Origin: JAIPEI01 sp041685835
GTDB lineage: Bacteria; Desulfobacterota; DSM-4660; Desulfatiglandales; HGW-15
Length of the DNA stretch: 64,000 nt
Direction: 5' to 3'
Assembly: GCA_041685835.1 (NCBI GenBank)
Contig: JAWLEX010000002.1
Location: forward strand, 1 to 64,000
Shown: positions 41,140 through 49,229 of the stretch, piece by piece
How positions within the stretch are numbered: position 1 is the stretch's first letter
Layout: each line of letters opens with the position of its first letter
Notes under the pieces: generated by a model
Told to the model about the DNA's origin: nothing
Databases searched by the model: none
What the model saw: only the letters and a program-made list of their open reading frames with translations
Translations under genes and position numbers: made by a program

Positions 41140-43646
41140 TTCAGGGCCTTATTTTTCCCACCGGTCTTTCGGCCCTTGGCTTTTTTCCCGCCTTTATCCT
41201 CTGTTTGTTCAGAGTTGCCGAATCGTTTCAGGCCTTCGGCAAGCCTTCGGAGCTTTTGGTCCGCCAGGTCGTTTATGCTGTTCTTGGTGTAAGTTCCGTC
41301 GGCCTTCATCTTGCCGGCCGGCTTGCCCGTGAGGATCTCTATGCCTTCGTCCACGGTCCCGACCGACCAGACGTGGAATTTACCCTGCGTAATCGCTTCC
41401 ACCACGTCCTTCCTGAGCATCAGGTCCTTGACGTTGGCCTCGGGAATCAAGACGCCCTGCTTTCCGGTCAATCCGGTCATTCGGCAGCAGTCGAAAAACC
41501 CTTCGATTTTCATGTTCACACCGCCGATCGCCTGAATCTCTCCCTTCTGGTTTACGGATCCGGTCACGGCGATGTACTGCTTGAGAGGAACCCCGGTGAG
41601 GCTTGACAGGAGGGCATAGATCTCCGTGGATGAGGCGCTGTCCCCGTCCACACCGCCGTAAGACTGCTCGAAAGCGACACTGGCGCTCATGGTGAGTGGT
41701 TTTTCCTGTGCAAACTTATGTCGGAGATAACCGCTGAGAATGAGGACTCCCTTGTTATGGGTCTTTCCTGAAAGGTCCGCTTCGCGCTCAATGTTGATGA
41801 TCCCCGCACGTCCCATGGACGTTGAAGCGGTGATCCGGTTCGGCTTGCCGAAGGTATAGTCCCCCATGTCGTAGACCGCCAGGCCGTTGACCTGCCCGAC
41901 CTTCTCGCCATCCACGTCGATCATGAGGGTTCCCCGATCGATCATCTCCTGGATCTTCTGCTCGATGAGGTTGGATCTATAGATTTTGGCCTCTATGGCC
42001 TTGTCTACATGTTCTCCCGTTATGCTGGAGGACCCGTCCAGTCCTGCCCAATAATCGGCCTCCCGTATCCGGTCCGCGATTTCCGGAAAGCTGGTGGATA
42101 GCTTTTCCTGGCGGCCGGTCATGCGTACGGCCTCCTCTACCATGGCTGCCACGCCGGTCCGGTGGACGGGCCTCAGGTTGTCTTCGTTCACCGTCATTCT
42201 GATGAATTCAGCGAACTGATGAATGGATTTATCGGTTTTCTCCATGGAGGTATCAAAAGCGGCCCTGACCTTGAAGATTTTGGGGGTGTCCTCGTCGTAC
42301 CGCAGAAGGAGGTAGTAGATGTAGTCCTCGGAGACGACGATCACCTTGGTGTCCATTTCCACCGGCTCAGGCTTGAGCCCCGTGGTCGTGAAGAGGTAGA
42401 AGGGGTCGTAGGTCTGGATTTCCATCCTTTCGGTCTTGAGCGCACGCTTGAGAGCCGGCCACACGCCCGGCTCGATCAGTGCGTCCATGAGGTTGATCAC
42501 CAAGTACCCGCCGCTTGCCTTCACCAGGGACCCGGCGCGGATCCTGCTGAAGTCCGTCCGCCACAGGCCGCTTCTGTCCACCACCCGCTCAATGGAGCCG
42601 AAGAGGTTGCGGTAGGTGGGATAGGTCTCCACTATGACAGGCACGGACGACAACTCAGAGTTGTCCACCATCACGTTGACCCGGTAGGGCTGGAAAGGGT
42701 CCCCTTCGGGCATGGGGAAAGGGAGTCCCTGCATCTGGGCCTTGCCCTGGTCCTGAAAGATCTTTACGTTATCGGCCAGGTCTCCAAGCATGTCGTCCAG
42801 GAACTTTTGCACCTTGTCGCCTTCGTACTTCCGGCGGATAGGGGCCATGGACTCGTTGGCCAGCTTCGTGAACAGCATGTGGTCCGTCTTCTCAATGTTC
42901 TCCTGGACCTCCTTCTGGAGGTCCCGCAGTTCAAGGAAAATCTGGTCGATCTGCTCACGAAGCTCGGCCTGCTTTTTCTTCAGGGCCTCATACTCCTCCT
43001 GCGGGAAGCGTCCCTTTTCCACCAGTGCCTCGATCTGGTCGATGTGTGTGGGTTCCCCGTCCACCAGGGGAACCACTTCGGGCCGCTTGACCTCGCCCAT
43101 CTGTATGTCCACCAGGGCGAACCCGTCTTCGCGGACCTTCTTGTCCAGGTCCTTGAAGAACCCCTTGCCCTTTTTTTCGTAGGCCTGCATGATTTCTTTC
43201 TTGCGGTTCAGGTATTCCTGGCTTTCAAAGAGGGCGGGCACTTCCTTTTTGAGATGTTCCAGAAACTCGTGAATGTCCTTTTTGAACAAACTGCCTTTCC
43301 CTGCGGCAAACCGCAGTAGTATGGGGTTTTCAGGCGTCTTGAAGTTGTTGACGTAGCACAGGTCGTCCGGAATCCCGTCCTCATTCTGCTCGGCCATCTG
43401 CTCGAGGAGCTTTCGCACGGTGGACATCCGTCCGGTTCCGGCGATTCCTGTGACAAAGACGTTGTAACCCTGCTTGTGCATGCCCACGCCGAAGCGGAAG
43501 GCCTCGACCCCCCTGTCCTGGCCGATAATTTCCGTCAGCGGTTTAAGGTCGTCCGTGGTTTTATAGGTAAGGGATGCCGGATCCAGCCGCCACCTTAATT
43601 GCTCATCCGGCACTCTTTTGGGATCTGATTTCTTCTTCCCTGCCAT
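41136..43646 (-). CDS. Lon-related ATP-dependent protease (COG1067)
   Basis: 836 residues from ATG 43646 (gaggagg ribosome site); the codon before it is TTG. A P-loop-like segment, VTGIAGTGRMSTV, has Arg instead of the Walker A Lys, as in many members of this group. The C-terminal Lon-type protease domain has the catalytic Ser in GDSAS and Lys in MKIEG, 43 residues apart (about Ser670/Lys713), which matches the Lon dyad spacing. A long helical insert (about 170-300) is typical. It should degrade or process proteins in the cytoplasm; substrates are unknown. Confidence 0.92.
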   Translation of the reverse strand: MAGKKKSDPKRVPDEQLRWRLDPASLTYKTTDDLKPLTEIIGQDRGVEAFRFGVGMHKQGYNVFVTGIAGTGRMSTVRKLLEQMAEQNEDGIPDDLCYVNNFKTPENPILLRFAAGKGSLFKKDIHEFLEHLKKEVPALFESQEYLNRKKEIMQAYEKKGKGFFKDLDKKVREDGFALVDIQMGEVKRPEVVPLVDGEPTHIDQIEALVEKGRFPQEEYEALKKKQAELREQIDQIFLELRDLQKEVQENIEKTDHMLFTKLANESMAPIRRKYEGDKVQKFLDDMLGDLADNVKIFQDQGKAQMQGLPFPMPEGDPFQPYRVNVMVDNSELSSVPVIVETYPTYRNLFGSIERVVDRSGLWRTDFSRIRAGSLVKASGGYLVINLMDALIEPGVWPALKRALKTERMEIQTYDPFYLFTTTGLKPEPVEMDTKVIVVSEDYIYYLLLRYDEDTPKIFKVRAAFDTSMEKTDKSIHQFAEFIRMTVNEDNLRPVHRTGVAAMVEEAVRMTGRQEKLSTSFPEIADRIREADYWAGLDGSSSITGEHVDKAIEAKIYRSNLIEQKIQEMIDRGTLMIDVDGEKVGQVNGLAVYDMGDYTFGKPNRITASTSMGRAGIINIEREADLSGKTHNKGVLILSGYLRHKFAQEKPLTMSASVAFEQSYGGVDGDSASSTEIYALLSSLTGVPLKQYIAVTGSVNQKGEIQAIGGVNMKIEGFFDCCRMTGLTGKQGVLIPEANVKDLMLRKDVVEAITQGKFHVWSVGTVDEGIEILTGKPAGKMKADGTYTKNSINDLADQKLRRLAEGLKRFGNSEQTEDKGGKKAKGRKTGGKNKALN

Positions 43647-43768
43647 CAAAGACCTCCTCGAGGGGTACGGCCGCGGCCGTCATGTGCAGCAAGGTGCCGC
43701 AATGCAGGATAATCCGGAAGTGGTAAAAGGGTGCGCAGTCCGTCCCGTTCGGGCCCCGCGTTGTACGA

Positions 43769-44215
43769 TCAGGCGATCCGGATCTCGATCTCCCGCGCGG
43801 ATTCGGTTTTGCGCTTGGGCAGCATTACCTCCAGCACGCCGTCGTTGAAAGTAGCCTCAACCTCTTCCGGAACCACCCGGCAGGGCAGTCGCATGCTTCG
43901 TGAAAACGATCCATAGCGGGTCTGGATACTCCGGCTCCGGTCGTTATCCTGAACTTGATTTCTCCGTACGGTTCCCTGCAGGGTGAGACGGTCTTCCGAG
44001 ACTTGAACGGCAAGGTCCTGAGGGTCGATGTCCGGGGTTTTGGCCCTGAGCACGAGGGAGGGCCCTCGGTCTATGAGCTCAATGGAGTCGATCCCTCCGG
44101 CATGAGGGTGTGAGTGTTCCATTCCAAAGTCATCCCAGACCCGGGCGAACATGCGGCCCATGTCCCGTCTGAGACGGTTCATCTCTTCCGTTTTCCAGAT
44201 GGTTAACTCTGCCAT
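43769..44215 (-). CDS. Small heat-shock protein (Hsp20/alpha-crystallin)
   Basis: 148 residues from ATG 44215 with a ggaggagg ribosome site; a 66-codon extension is not supported. Alpha-crystallin domain (about 45-140) with VQVSEDRLTLQGTV and AFNDGVLEV-like ATFNDGVLEVMLPKR near the end. An ATP-independent holdase. It lies 122 bp downstream of the Lon-related gene region on the same strand, consistent with a protein-quality-control neighbourhood. No clear heat-shock promoter is visible upstream. Confidence 0.92.
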   Translation of the reverse strand: MAELTIWKTEEMNRLRRDMGRMFARVWDDFGMEHSHPHAGGIDSIELIDRGPSLVLRAKTPDIDPQDLAVQVSEDRLTLQGTVRRNQVQDNDRSRSIQTRYGSFSRSMRLPCRVVPEEVEATFNDGVLEVMLPKRKTESAREIEIRIA

Positions 44216-44455
44216 GGTTCGACCTCCTCCGGATGACCGGGTTTCCCGTAGCCGCTGAAAAGGGCCTGTTGGAGTGCTTTCGGTCATCGGGACGTTAAGG
44301 CAATGACTGCCTTGTCCTTGTAATTCCCCTGGTTCGGGAAAGGCGTGCAAAGGACGCGGCTCGTCATTGCAACACCACATACCGATTTTAGAGAGTTGAA
44401 GGTTGCGAGGCAAGCCCTTTTACCGGCGGGCAAGGTGACTCTCAACCCGTTTTTG

Positions 44456-44485
44456 CACCACGAAGATCACGAAGAACACGAGGAA
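44456..44485 (+). repeat. CACGAAG-type dispersed repeat
   Basis: CACCACGAAGATCACGAAG then AACACGAGGAA. It lies in the 366 bp gap upstream of the Hsp20 gene, which has no other supportable feature. Confidence 0.6.
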
Positions 44486-44581
44486 TCAGCTGTTGAGCCG
44501 GTGACCCCCTTACCCTGGACTTCCACGGACACGGGCGCGACCTTTACAAACGCCGGAAGCGGGGATAGAGTAGGAGGGTAT

Positions 44582-44944
44582 GTGACCGAAGCAGTCGGAA
44601 AGGATCCCGGTGCCCGCATGCGATTTCTGAGATACAGGAAGACAAACAATCGAGCAGTGCTGGGGTTTATCCTCCCTTTCCTGGCCATGGGCATGGCCTC
44701 GGTGCTCGTGCTCTGGGACCGCACCCACGGTCTGCCTGTTCCCGTATGGGTGCCGCTCCTCATCCTGGTTCCGCTGCTCCTGGTCGCGGGCCTGCTCCTG
44801 TCGATCAAGTCGATTCCACTCATTCAGGAACTCGGAGACAAGGACTATGCCTATTCCGGGCTTGTCCTGAACGCGTTCCTGATCCTGTTCCTTATCGTCA
44901 GCATCCTGTACTACATCCTGCGGGTGGCTGATCATCGCCCCTGA
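44582..44944 (+). CDS. Small membrane protein, three predicted helices
   Basis: 120 residues from GTG 44582, chosen because aggagg lies 5 bases upstream; ATG 44618 would shorten it by 12. Hydrophobic stretches at about 24-42, 52-74 and 92-112 suggest three transmembrane helices. I do not recognise a family. The longer frame to 44345 runs through a CACGAAG repeat and is not credible. Confidence 0.55.
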   Translation: MTEAVGKDPGARMRFLRYRKTNNRAVLGFILPFLAMGMASVLVLWDRTHGLPVPVWVPLLILVPLLLVAGLLLSIKSIPLIQELGDKDYAYSGLVLNAFLILFLIVSILYYILRVADHRP

Positions 44945-45323
44945 CCTCGCCGTTCGTTGCCCTCCAAACGTACATGACCCACGGACCGGACCGGTCACCC
45001 CCGCGCATGAAAGGCCGTGAGCCTTGCCAGTGATCCGTGGCGGGGACTCACTGTCTTGTGGCGGTCTTGTCTTTTGTCCCTTCAACCCCTCAACACCTAA
45101 TATCATCACTGCGCGGTGACATGGAGAGGCGAGCCAAGGTAAGCCCCGCTTTTTTTGAGGGTTTCAGCCGCAGCCCAAGGGGGAGGGAAGTAGACATCAA
45201 CCCTGGAACGACCCATATGTAGTGCTAAAAAACCATAGAAATACACTCTGTGGCGTGTATTTGCCGTTTCCTTTCTTCCCCGTTTCCAGGATCAAAGACG
45301 TGTTTTCTGATGTTATTTTTTCC
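44945..45323. other. Gap upstream of the division cluster
   Basis: About 380 bp. It contains the CAACACCT-type repeat (45080-45110), an oligo-T run at 45151-45157 after a GC-rich stretch, and otherwise nothing I can identify. No open frame is credible. No named riboswitch motif was recognised. Confidence 0.4.
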
Positions 45324-45386
45324 TTGACAGGCCGGGGGTTTATCGGTTAAAAGTGTCACAAAGTGGAACTTAGTGTCATAAAGTGG
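45324..45386 (+). promoter_or_regulatory. Division-cluster promoter with four MraZ-type boxes
   Basis: TTGACA (45324-45329), 17 bp, TTAAAA (45347-45352). Overlapping and downstream are four heptamers on an exact 10 bp period with 3 bp spacers: AAAGTGT (45350), AAAGTGG (45360), TTAGTGT (45370), AAAGTGG (45380). MraZ proteins are known to bind direct repeats of this kind (AAAGTGG/T, first described in Mycoplasma). They end 9 bp before the mraZ ATG, so autorepression is the likely function. Confidence 0.75.
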
Positions 45387-45395
45387 TGCACCGGC

Positions 45396-45833
45396 ATGTT
45401 CAAAGGACGATCCCGACATACGCTGGACGAAAAGGGGCGGTTGGCCGTCCCTGCTCGATTCAAGGATGCCCTGCAGAATAAGGGTAATGACGTCCTGGTG
45501 CTCACGAACCATGATTGTTGCCTCTGGGCCTTTGCTCTCGACGACTGGCGCGCCATCGAAGAGAAAGCTGCTAATCTATCACTTTTCAACCACGCCGCCA
45601 ACCGCTATCTCCGCTACTTTATCTCCGGAGCACAGGAATGTCCAATCAAACAGGGCCGCATCACAATTCCCCCGGACCTGAGGGATATCGCCGGGCTGAC
45701 AAAGGAAGTGGTCCTCGTCGGTGAGCTGAAGATCTTTGAAATCTGGGACCGGGAGCAATGGGAAGACGAGTTCGAAAAGGCGAGACAGAGCTTCGCCCAG
45801 GACAGTCAAATCCTCTCGGAGTTGGGCATCTAA
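45396..45833 (+). CDS. mraZ: Transcriptional regulator MraZ
   Basis: 145 residues from ATG 45396. Two tandem AbrB-like MraZ domains: MFKGRSRHTLDEKGRLAVPARF first, and CPIKQGRITIPPDLRDIAGL second. The ring-forming DNA-binding protein controls the division and cell-wall operon. The Shine-Dalgarno is weak and overlaps the last operator repeat, so binding could also affect translation initiation. A GTG at 45363 is an unsupported alternative. Confidence 0.95.
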   Translation: MFKGRSRHTLDEKGRLAVPARFKDALQNKGNDVLVLTNHDCCLWAFALDDWRAIEEKAANLSLFNHAANRYLRYFISGAQECPIKQGRITIPPDLRDIAGLTKEVVLVGELKIFEIWDREQWEDEFEKARQSFAQDSQILSELGI

Positions 45834-45857
45834 AGGTGCATCTAGAGGTGGTCCCCG

Positions 45858-46793
45858 TTGGAATATACCCACGAGCCGGTACTCCTGGAAGAGGCCGTTC
45901 AGGATCTGGTTACCAGCACTGACGGGGTCTATGTGGACGGGACCTGCGGGGGCGGAGGGCACAGCACGGCGATCGGGAAACGGCTCTCGGCCTCGGGCCG
46001 TATGATCTGCCTGGACCGTGATTCCGAAGCCGTAAGGCAATGTGCAGCCAGGATGTCTTTCATGGAGGATCGCGCCCTGGTGCTGAAGGCAAACTTCACG
46101 GATGTGGGCAGGATACTGGATGAATCGGGTCTGGGCAAGGCGGACGGAATCCTGCTGGACCTGGGCCTGTCGAGCCATCAACTGGATGGCTCGGGCCGCG
46201 GGTTCAGCTTTAAGAGGGACGAACCCCTGGACATGCGGATGGATCCGGAAAGCGTTGTGACTGCGGGTCATCTCGTTAACACACTCTCGGAAGGGGAACT
46301 GGAAAGGATCTTGAGGGCGTATGGTGAGGAGAAGAGGGCCCGGGCCATAGCACGGGCAGTAGTCAGGGCCCGGCGTACGGAGCCCGTTACCAGTGCCTCC
46401 AGGCTGGCTTCACTTATACGGTCCGTGGTTCCCCCTTCACGCAGGCCCGGAGAAAAAGATCCTGCAACGCGGTCTTTTCAGGCCTTGAGAATCGCAGTTA
46501 ACAGGGAGCTCGATAACCTGCGGGTCTTTCTTGATGAGGTCCCTGGATGGATTAACCGGGGAGGACGGCTTGTGATCCTGGCCTACCACTCCCTTGAAGA
46601 CAGGATGGTCAAGCAGGCCCTTCGGGCCTGGGAAAAAGGTTGCACTTGTCCCCCGGATTTCCCTGTCTGCAATTGCGGGAAAAAGCCCCAGTTCAGGCCG
46701 ATCCGGCGGAGAGGGCTGAAGCCGGCCAGGGAGGAAATATCTAGGAATCCCAGGTCCAGAAGCGTCGTTTTACGGTCGGCGGAAAGGATATGA
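45858..46793 (+). CDS. rsmH: 16S rRNA (cytosine-N4) methyltransferase
   Basis: 311 residues with a TTG start (aggtgg upstream). EYTHEPVLLEEAV, the SAM motif VDGTCGGGGHS, GILLDLGLSSHQLD and the C-terminal AYHSLEDRMVKQ are diagnostic. It methylates C1402 of 16S rRNA. Confidence 0.96.
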   Translation: MEYTHEPVLLEEAVQDLVTSTDGVYVDGTCGGGGHSTAIGKRLSASGRMICLDRDSEAVRQCAARMSFMEDRALVLKANFTDVGRILDESGLGKADGILLDLGLSSHQLDGSGRGFSFKRDEPLDMRMDPESVVTAGHLVNTLSEGELERILRAYGEEKRARAIARAVVRARRTEPVTSASRLASLIRSVVPPSRRPGEKDPATRSFQALRIAVNRELDNLRVFLDEVPGWINRGGRLVILAYHSLEDRMVKQALRAWEKGCTCPPDFPVCNCGKKPQFRPIRRRGLKPAREEISRNPRSRSVVLRSAERI

Positions 46794-46796
46794 GCC

Positions 46797-47162
46797 ATGG
46801 GCGGACGAAAATCCAGGTACGAATTGAACAGGCTTACAAACCGTGGGAGTGGGGTACGGATTCACAATTCCAGGAAGAAGGAGCGTGAACTCCGTCTGAC
46901 ATCCCGGCAGATCGTGCTCATCTCCATCCTCTTCCTGATTTTTATGATGAGTGGAATCGGGTATGTCTGGTCCAACTTCGAAGGGACCCAGATCGGTTAC
47001 GATCTGAGTCGCCTTCAGAAACAGGAGATGGAGCTCATTGAACTCCATCGCAAGCTGAAGCTGGAACTGGCCTTTCTGACATCTCCGCAGTATCTGGAGG
47101 CGGCGGCAGGAAGGGCGGGACTCAGTCCGCCGGACCCTGACCAGGTCATTATGATTCAATGA
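46797..47162 (+). CDS. ftsL: Cell division protein FtsL
   Basis: 121 residues. A basic cytoplasmic tail, one transmembrane helix (about 38-58), and a short periplasmic coiled coil ending in LEAAAGRAGLSPPDPDQVIMI. Sequence conservation of FtsL is low, so the call rests on topology, size and position between rsmH and ftsI. It forms the FtsQLB/FtsWI activation complex. Confidence 0.88.
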   Translation: MGGRKSRYELNRLTNRGSGVRIHNSRKKERELRLTSRQIVLISILFLIFMMSGIGYVWSNFEGTQIGYDLSRLQKQEMELIELHRKLKLELAFLTSPQYLEAAAGRAGLSPPDPDQVIMIQ

Positions 47163-47163
47163 C

Positions 47164-49200
47164 ATGAGATTCACGGAAAAGAAATGGATCCGATTCCGAA
47201 TCTATGTGGTCGCGACGGTGTTCGCGCTGGGTCTGGCCGTTATTCTCGCCCGGGGGTATCAGCTTCAGGTTCGAGAGCGGGACAAGCTCACGGCCATCGC
47301 CCGGGCCGGATACAGCGGGGTCGTCAATCTCCCGCCCATGCGCGGGACGATCTTCGACCGTAAAGGCAATGAACTGGCGGTGAGCATAGAAGTAGGCTCG
47401 GTGTACGCACACCCGCCGCAGGTCGAGGACAAGGCCCGGGCTGCTGAGAAGCTTGCTCGGGTTCTTGCGCTTTCAGAATCGGACGTGCGCGGCCTGCTGC
47501 AGAAAGAGGTGCGGTTTGTGTGGCTGCGCAGGAAGGTCCCGCCCGAAACGGTCGAGCAGGTCCGCCGGCTGAAAATCCAGGGGGTGGGGACGACCACTGA
47601 GTCCAACCGTTTCTATCCTGGAAAGGAGATCGCCGGTCATCTGATCGGGTTCTCCGGTACGGACAACCAGGGCCTGGAGGGCCTGGAGAAGGCTTACGAT
47701 CAGTATCTCAAGGGCCCACAGCGAGTGTTGATCCAGATGAGGGACGCACTGGGCCGTACGTTTTTCGTCAGCCGGCCCACGCCGAGGGATGATTCCGGCA
47801 AGGGTCAAGCCATGCACGACCTCGTGCTCACGATCGACAAGCATGTTCAGTACAAGGCCCAGCAGGCGCTCGAGGAAGCGGTTAAAAAGACCAAGGCCCA
47901 AGGCGGTCAGTGTGTGGTGATGGATCCGGAGACAGGCGAGATACTGGCCATGGCCTTGGAACCCTCCTTCAATCCGAATGTGTTCGGAAAATATAGGCCC
48001 GAGCAGTGGCGGAACCGGGTCATTACTGATGCCTACGAACCCGGCTCAACCATGAAGGCGTTTCTCATAGCTGCGGCGCTCGACAAGGCCGTTGTGTCAC
48101 CCCAGACTCTGTTCTTCTGCGAAAACGGCAAGTTCTCCGTGGGGAGGCGCATTATTCACGACACCCACGAATACGGCGAACTCACCGCAGCGGAAATTAT
48201 AGCACTGTCCAGCAATATCGGAGCGGTGAAGATCGGGTCGAAGGTGGGATACGAGACCTATACCGACTACCTGAAGGGTTTCGGTTTCGGCAAGAAGACC
48301 GGAATCGATCTCGTGGGGGAACGAACAGGGTTTATCCGGCCTGCTGCCGAGGCCCGTACCATCGATCGCGCGAACATCTTTTTCGGGCAGGGGTTGACCG
48401 TCAGCTCCATTCAATTGGCCATGGCCATGGGGGCCATCGCCAACAACGGAAGCCTAATGCGTCCTTACGTTGTAAAGGAAGTCAGGGATACGAACGGTCG
48501 TGTAGTGATGAAGAACCGGCCGCAGGCGGTACGGCGCGTGTGCTCCCCGGATACGGCCGGCGAGGTGAAACGGATCCTGAGCGAGGTGGTGAGCGAACGT
48601 GGCACCGCTCCGCTGGCGGCCATTGCCGGATACCGGGCCGCTGGAAAGACCGGTACCGCACAAAAAGTGGACCCGAAAACGAGACGATATTCAAAAAGCA
48701 AGTATGTGGCCCTTTTTGTGGGCTTTGTCCCAGTGGAAGATACCAGGCTGGTCTGCCTGGTTCTGCTGGATGAACCCAAAGGCAGTTCATACGGGGGAGT
48801 GGTGGCCGCACCGGTGTTCCAGGAAGTCGGCCGATGGACCTTGAATCATCTCCGGGTGATGCCTCGCCTGCGCCTCGCCTCGGTGGAAGAAGAAGGAGGG
48901 ATTCACAAAGAGGTAACCTTTGAACTCATGAAAAACGATCCGGTCGGTACACCGGAAGGGGAACAGGCCGGCATGAATGAAATAGGCGCATCATTCCGGA
49001 AAAAAGTGGCCGAACCCGGAGAACAGCTCGTTCCGGATTTTCGCGGAAAGTCCATGCGGGAGGTCCTGCGCAAAGGCAGCGCCCTTGGAATCCATGTGGT
49101 CCTGGAAGGTACCGGGCTGGCCGTGGAACAGGTGCCGGAGCCGGGTGTGGGCCTTAACACGGTGAGTAAGGTGCGCGTCCGGTTCCATCCGCCCATCTGA
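47164..49200 (+). CDS. ftsI: Peptidoglycan transpeptidase FtsI (PBP3) with PASTA domain
   Basis: 678 residues, start two bases after the ftsL stop. A cytoplasmic tail, a membrane helix (about 13-30), the PBP dimerisation domain, and the transpeptidase domain with STMK (Ser295-Lys298), SSN (349-351) and KTGT (in AAGKTGTAQK). A C-terminal PASTA domain (about 612-677, VPDFRGKSMREVLRKGSALG) follows, a feature of SpoVD-like and many Desulfobacterota FtsI proteins rather than of gamma-proteobacterial FtsI. It cross-links septal peptidoglycan with FtsW. Confidence 0.95.
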   Translation: MRFTEKKWIRFRIYVVATVFALGLAVILARGYQLQVRERDKLTAIARAGYSGVVNLPPMRGTIFDRKGNELAVSIEVGSVYAHPPQVEDKARAAEKLARVLALSESDVRGLLQKEVRFVWLRRKVPPETVEQVRRLKIQGVGTTTESNRFYPGKEIAGHLIGFSGTDNQGLEGLEKAYDQYLKGPQRVLIQMRDALGRTFFVSRPTPRDDSGKGQAMHDLVLTIDKHVQYKAQQALEEAVKKTKAQGGQCVVMDPETGEILAMALEPSFNPNVFGKYRPEQWRNRVITDAYEPGSTMKAFLIAAALDKAVVSPQTLFFCENGKFSVGRRIIHDTHEYGELTAAEIIALSSNIGAVKIGSKVGYETYTDYLKGFGFGKKTGIDLVGERTGFIRPAAEARTIDRANIFFGQGLTVSSIQLAMAMGAIANNGSLMRPYVVKEVRDTNGRVVMKNRPQAVRRVCSPDTAGEVKRILSEVVSERGTAPLAAIAGYRAAGKTGTAQKVDPKTRRYSKSKYVALFVGFVPVEDTRLVCLVLLDEPKGSSYGGVVAAPVFQEVGRWTLNHLRVMPRLRLASVEEEGGIHKEVTFELMKNDPVGTPEGEQAGMNEIGASFRKKVAEPGEQLVPDFRGKSMREVLRKGSALGIHVVLEGTGLAVEQVPEPGVGLNTVSKVRVRFHPPI

Positions 49201-49229
49201 TGCGCGGCGGGAAAGGAAAGTGAAAGGTC

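Noticed and set aside
44345..44581. 79-codon N-terminal extension of the small membrane protein
   Set aside because: Runs through a CACGAAG repeat; a strong ribosome site supports the GTG at 44582.
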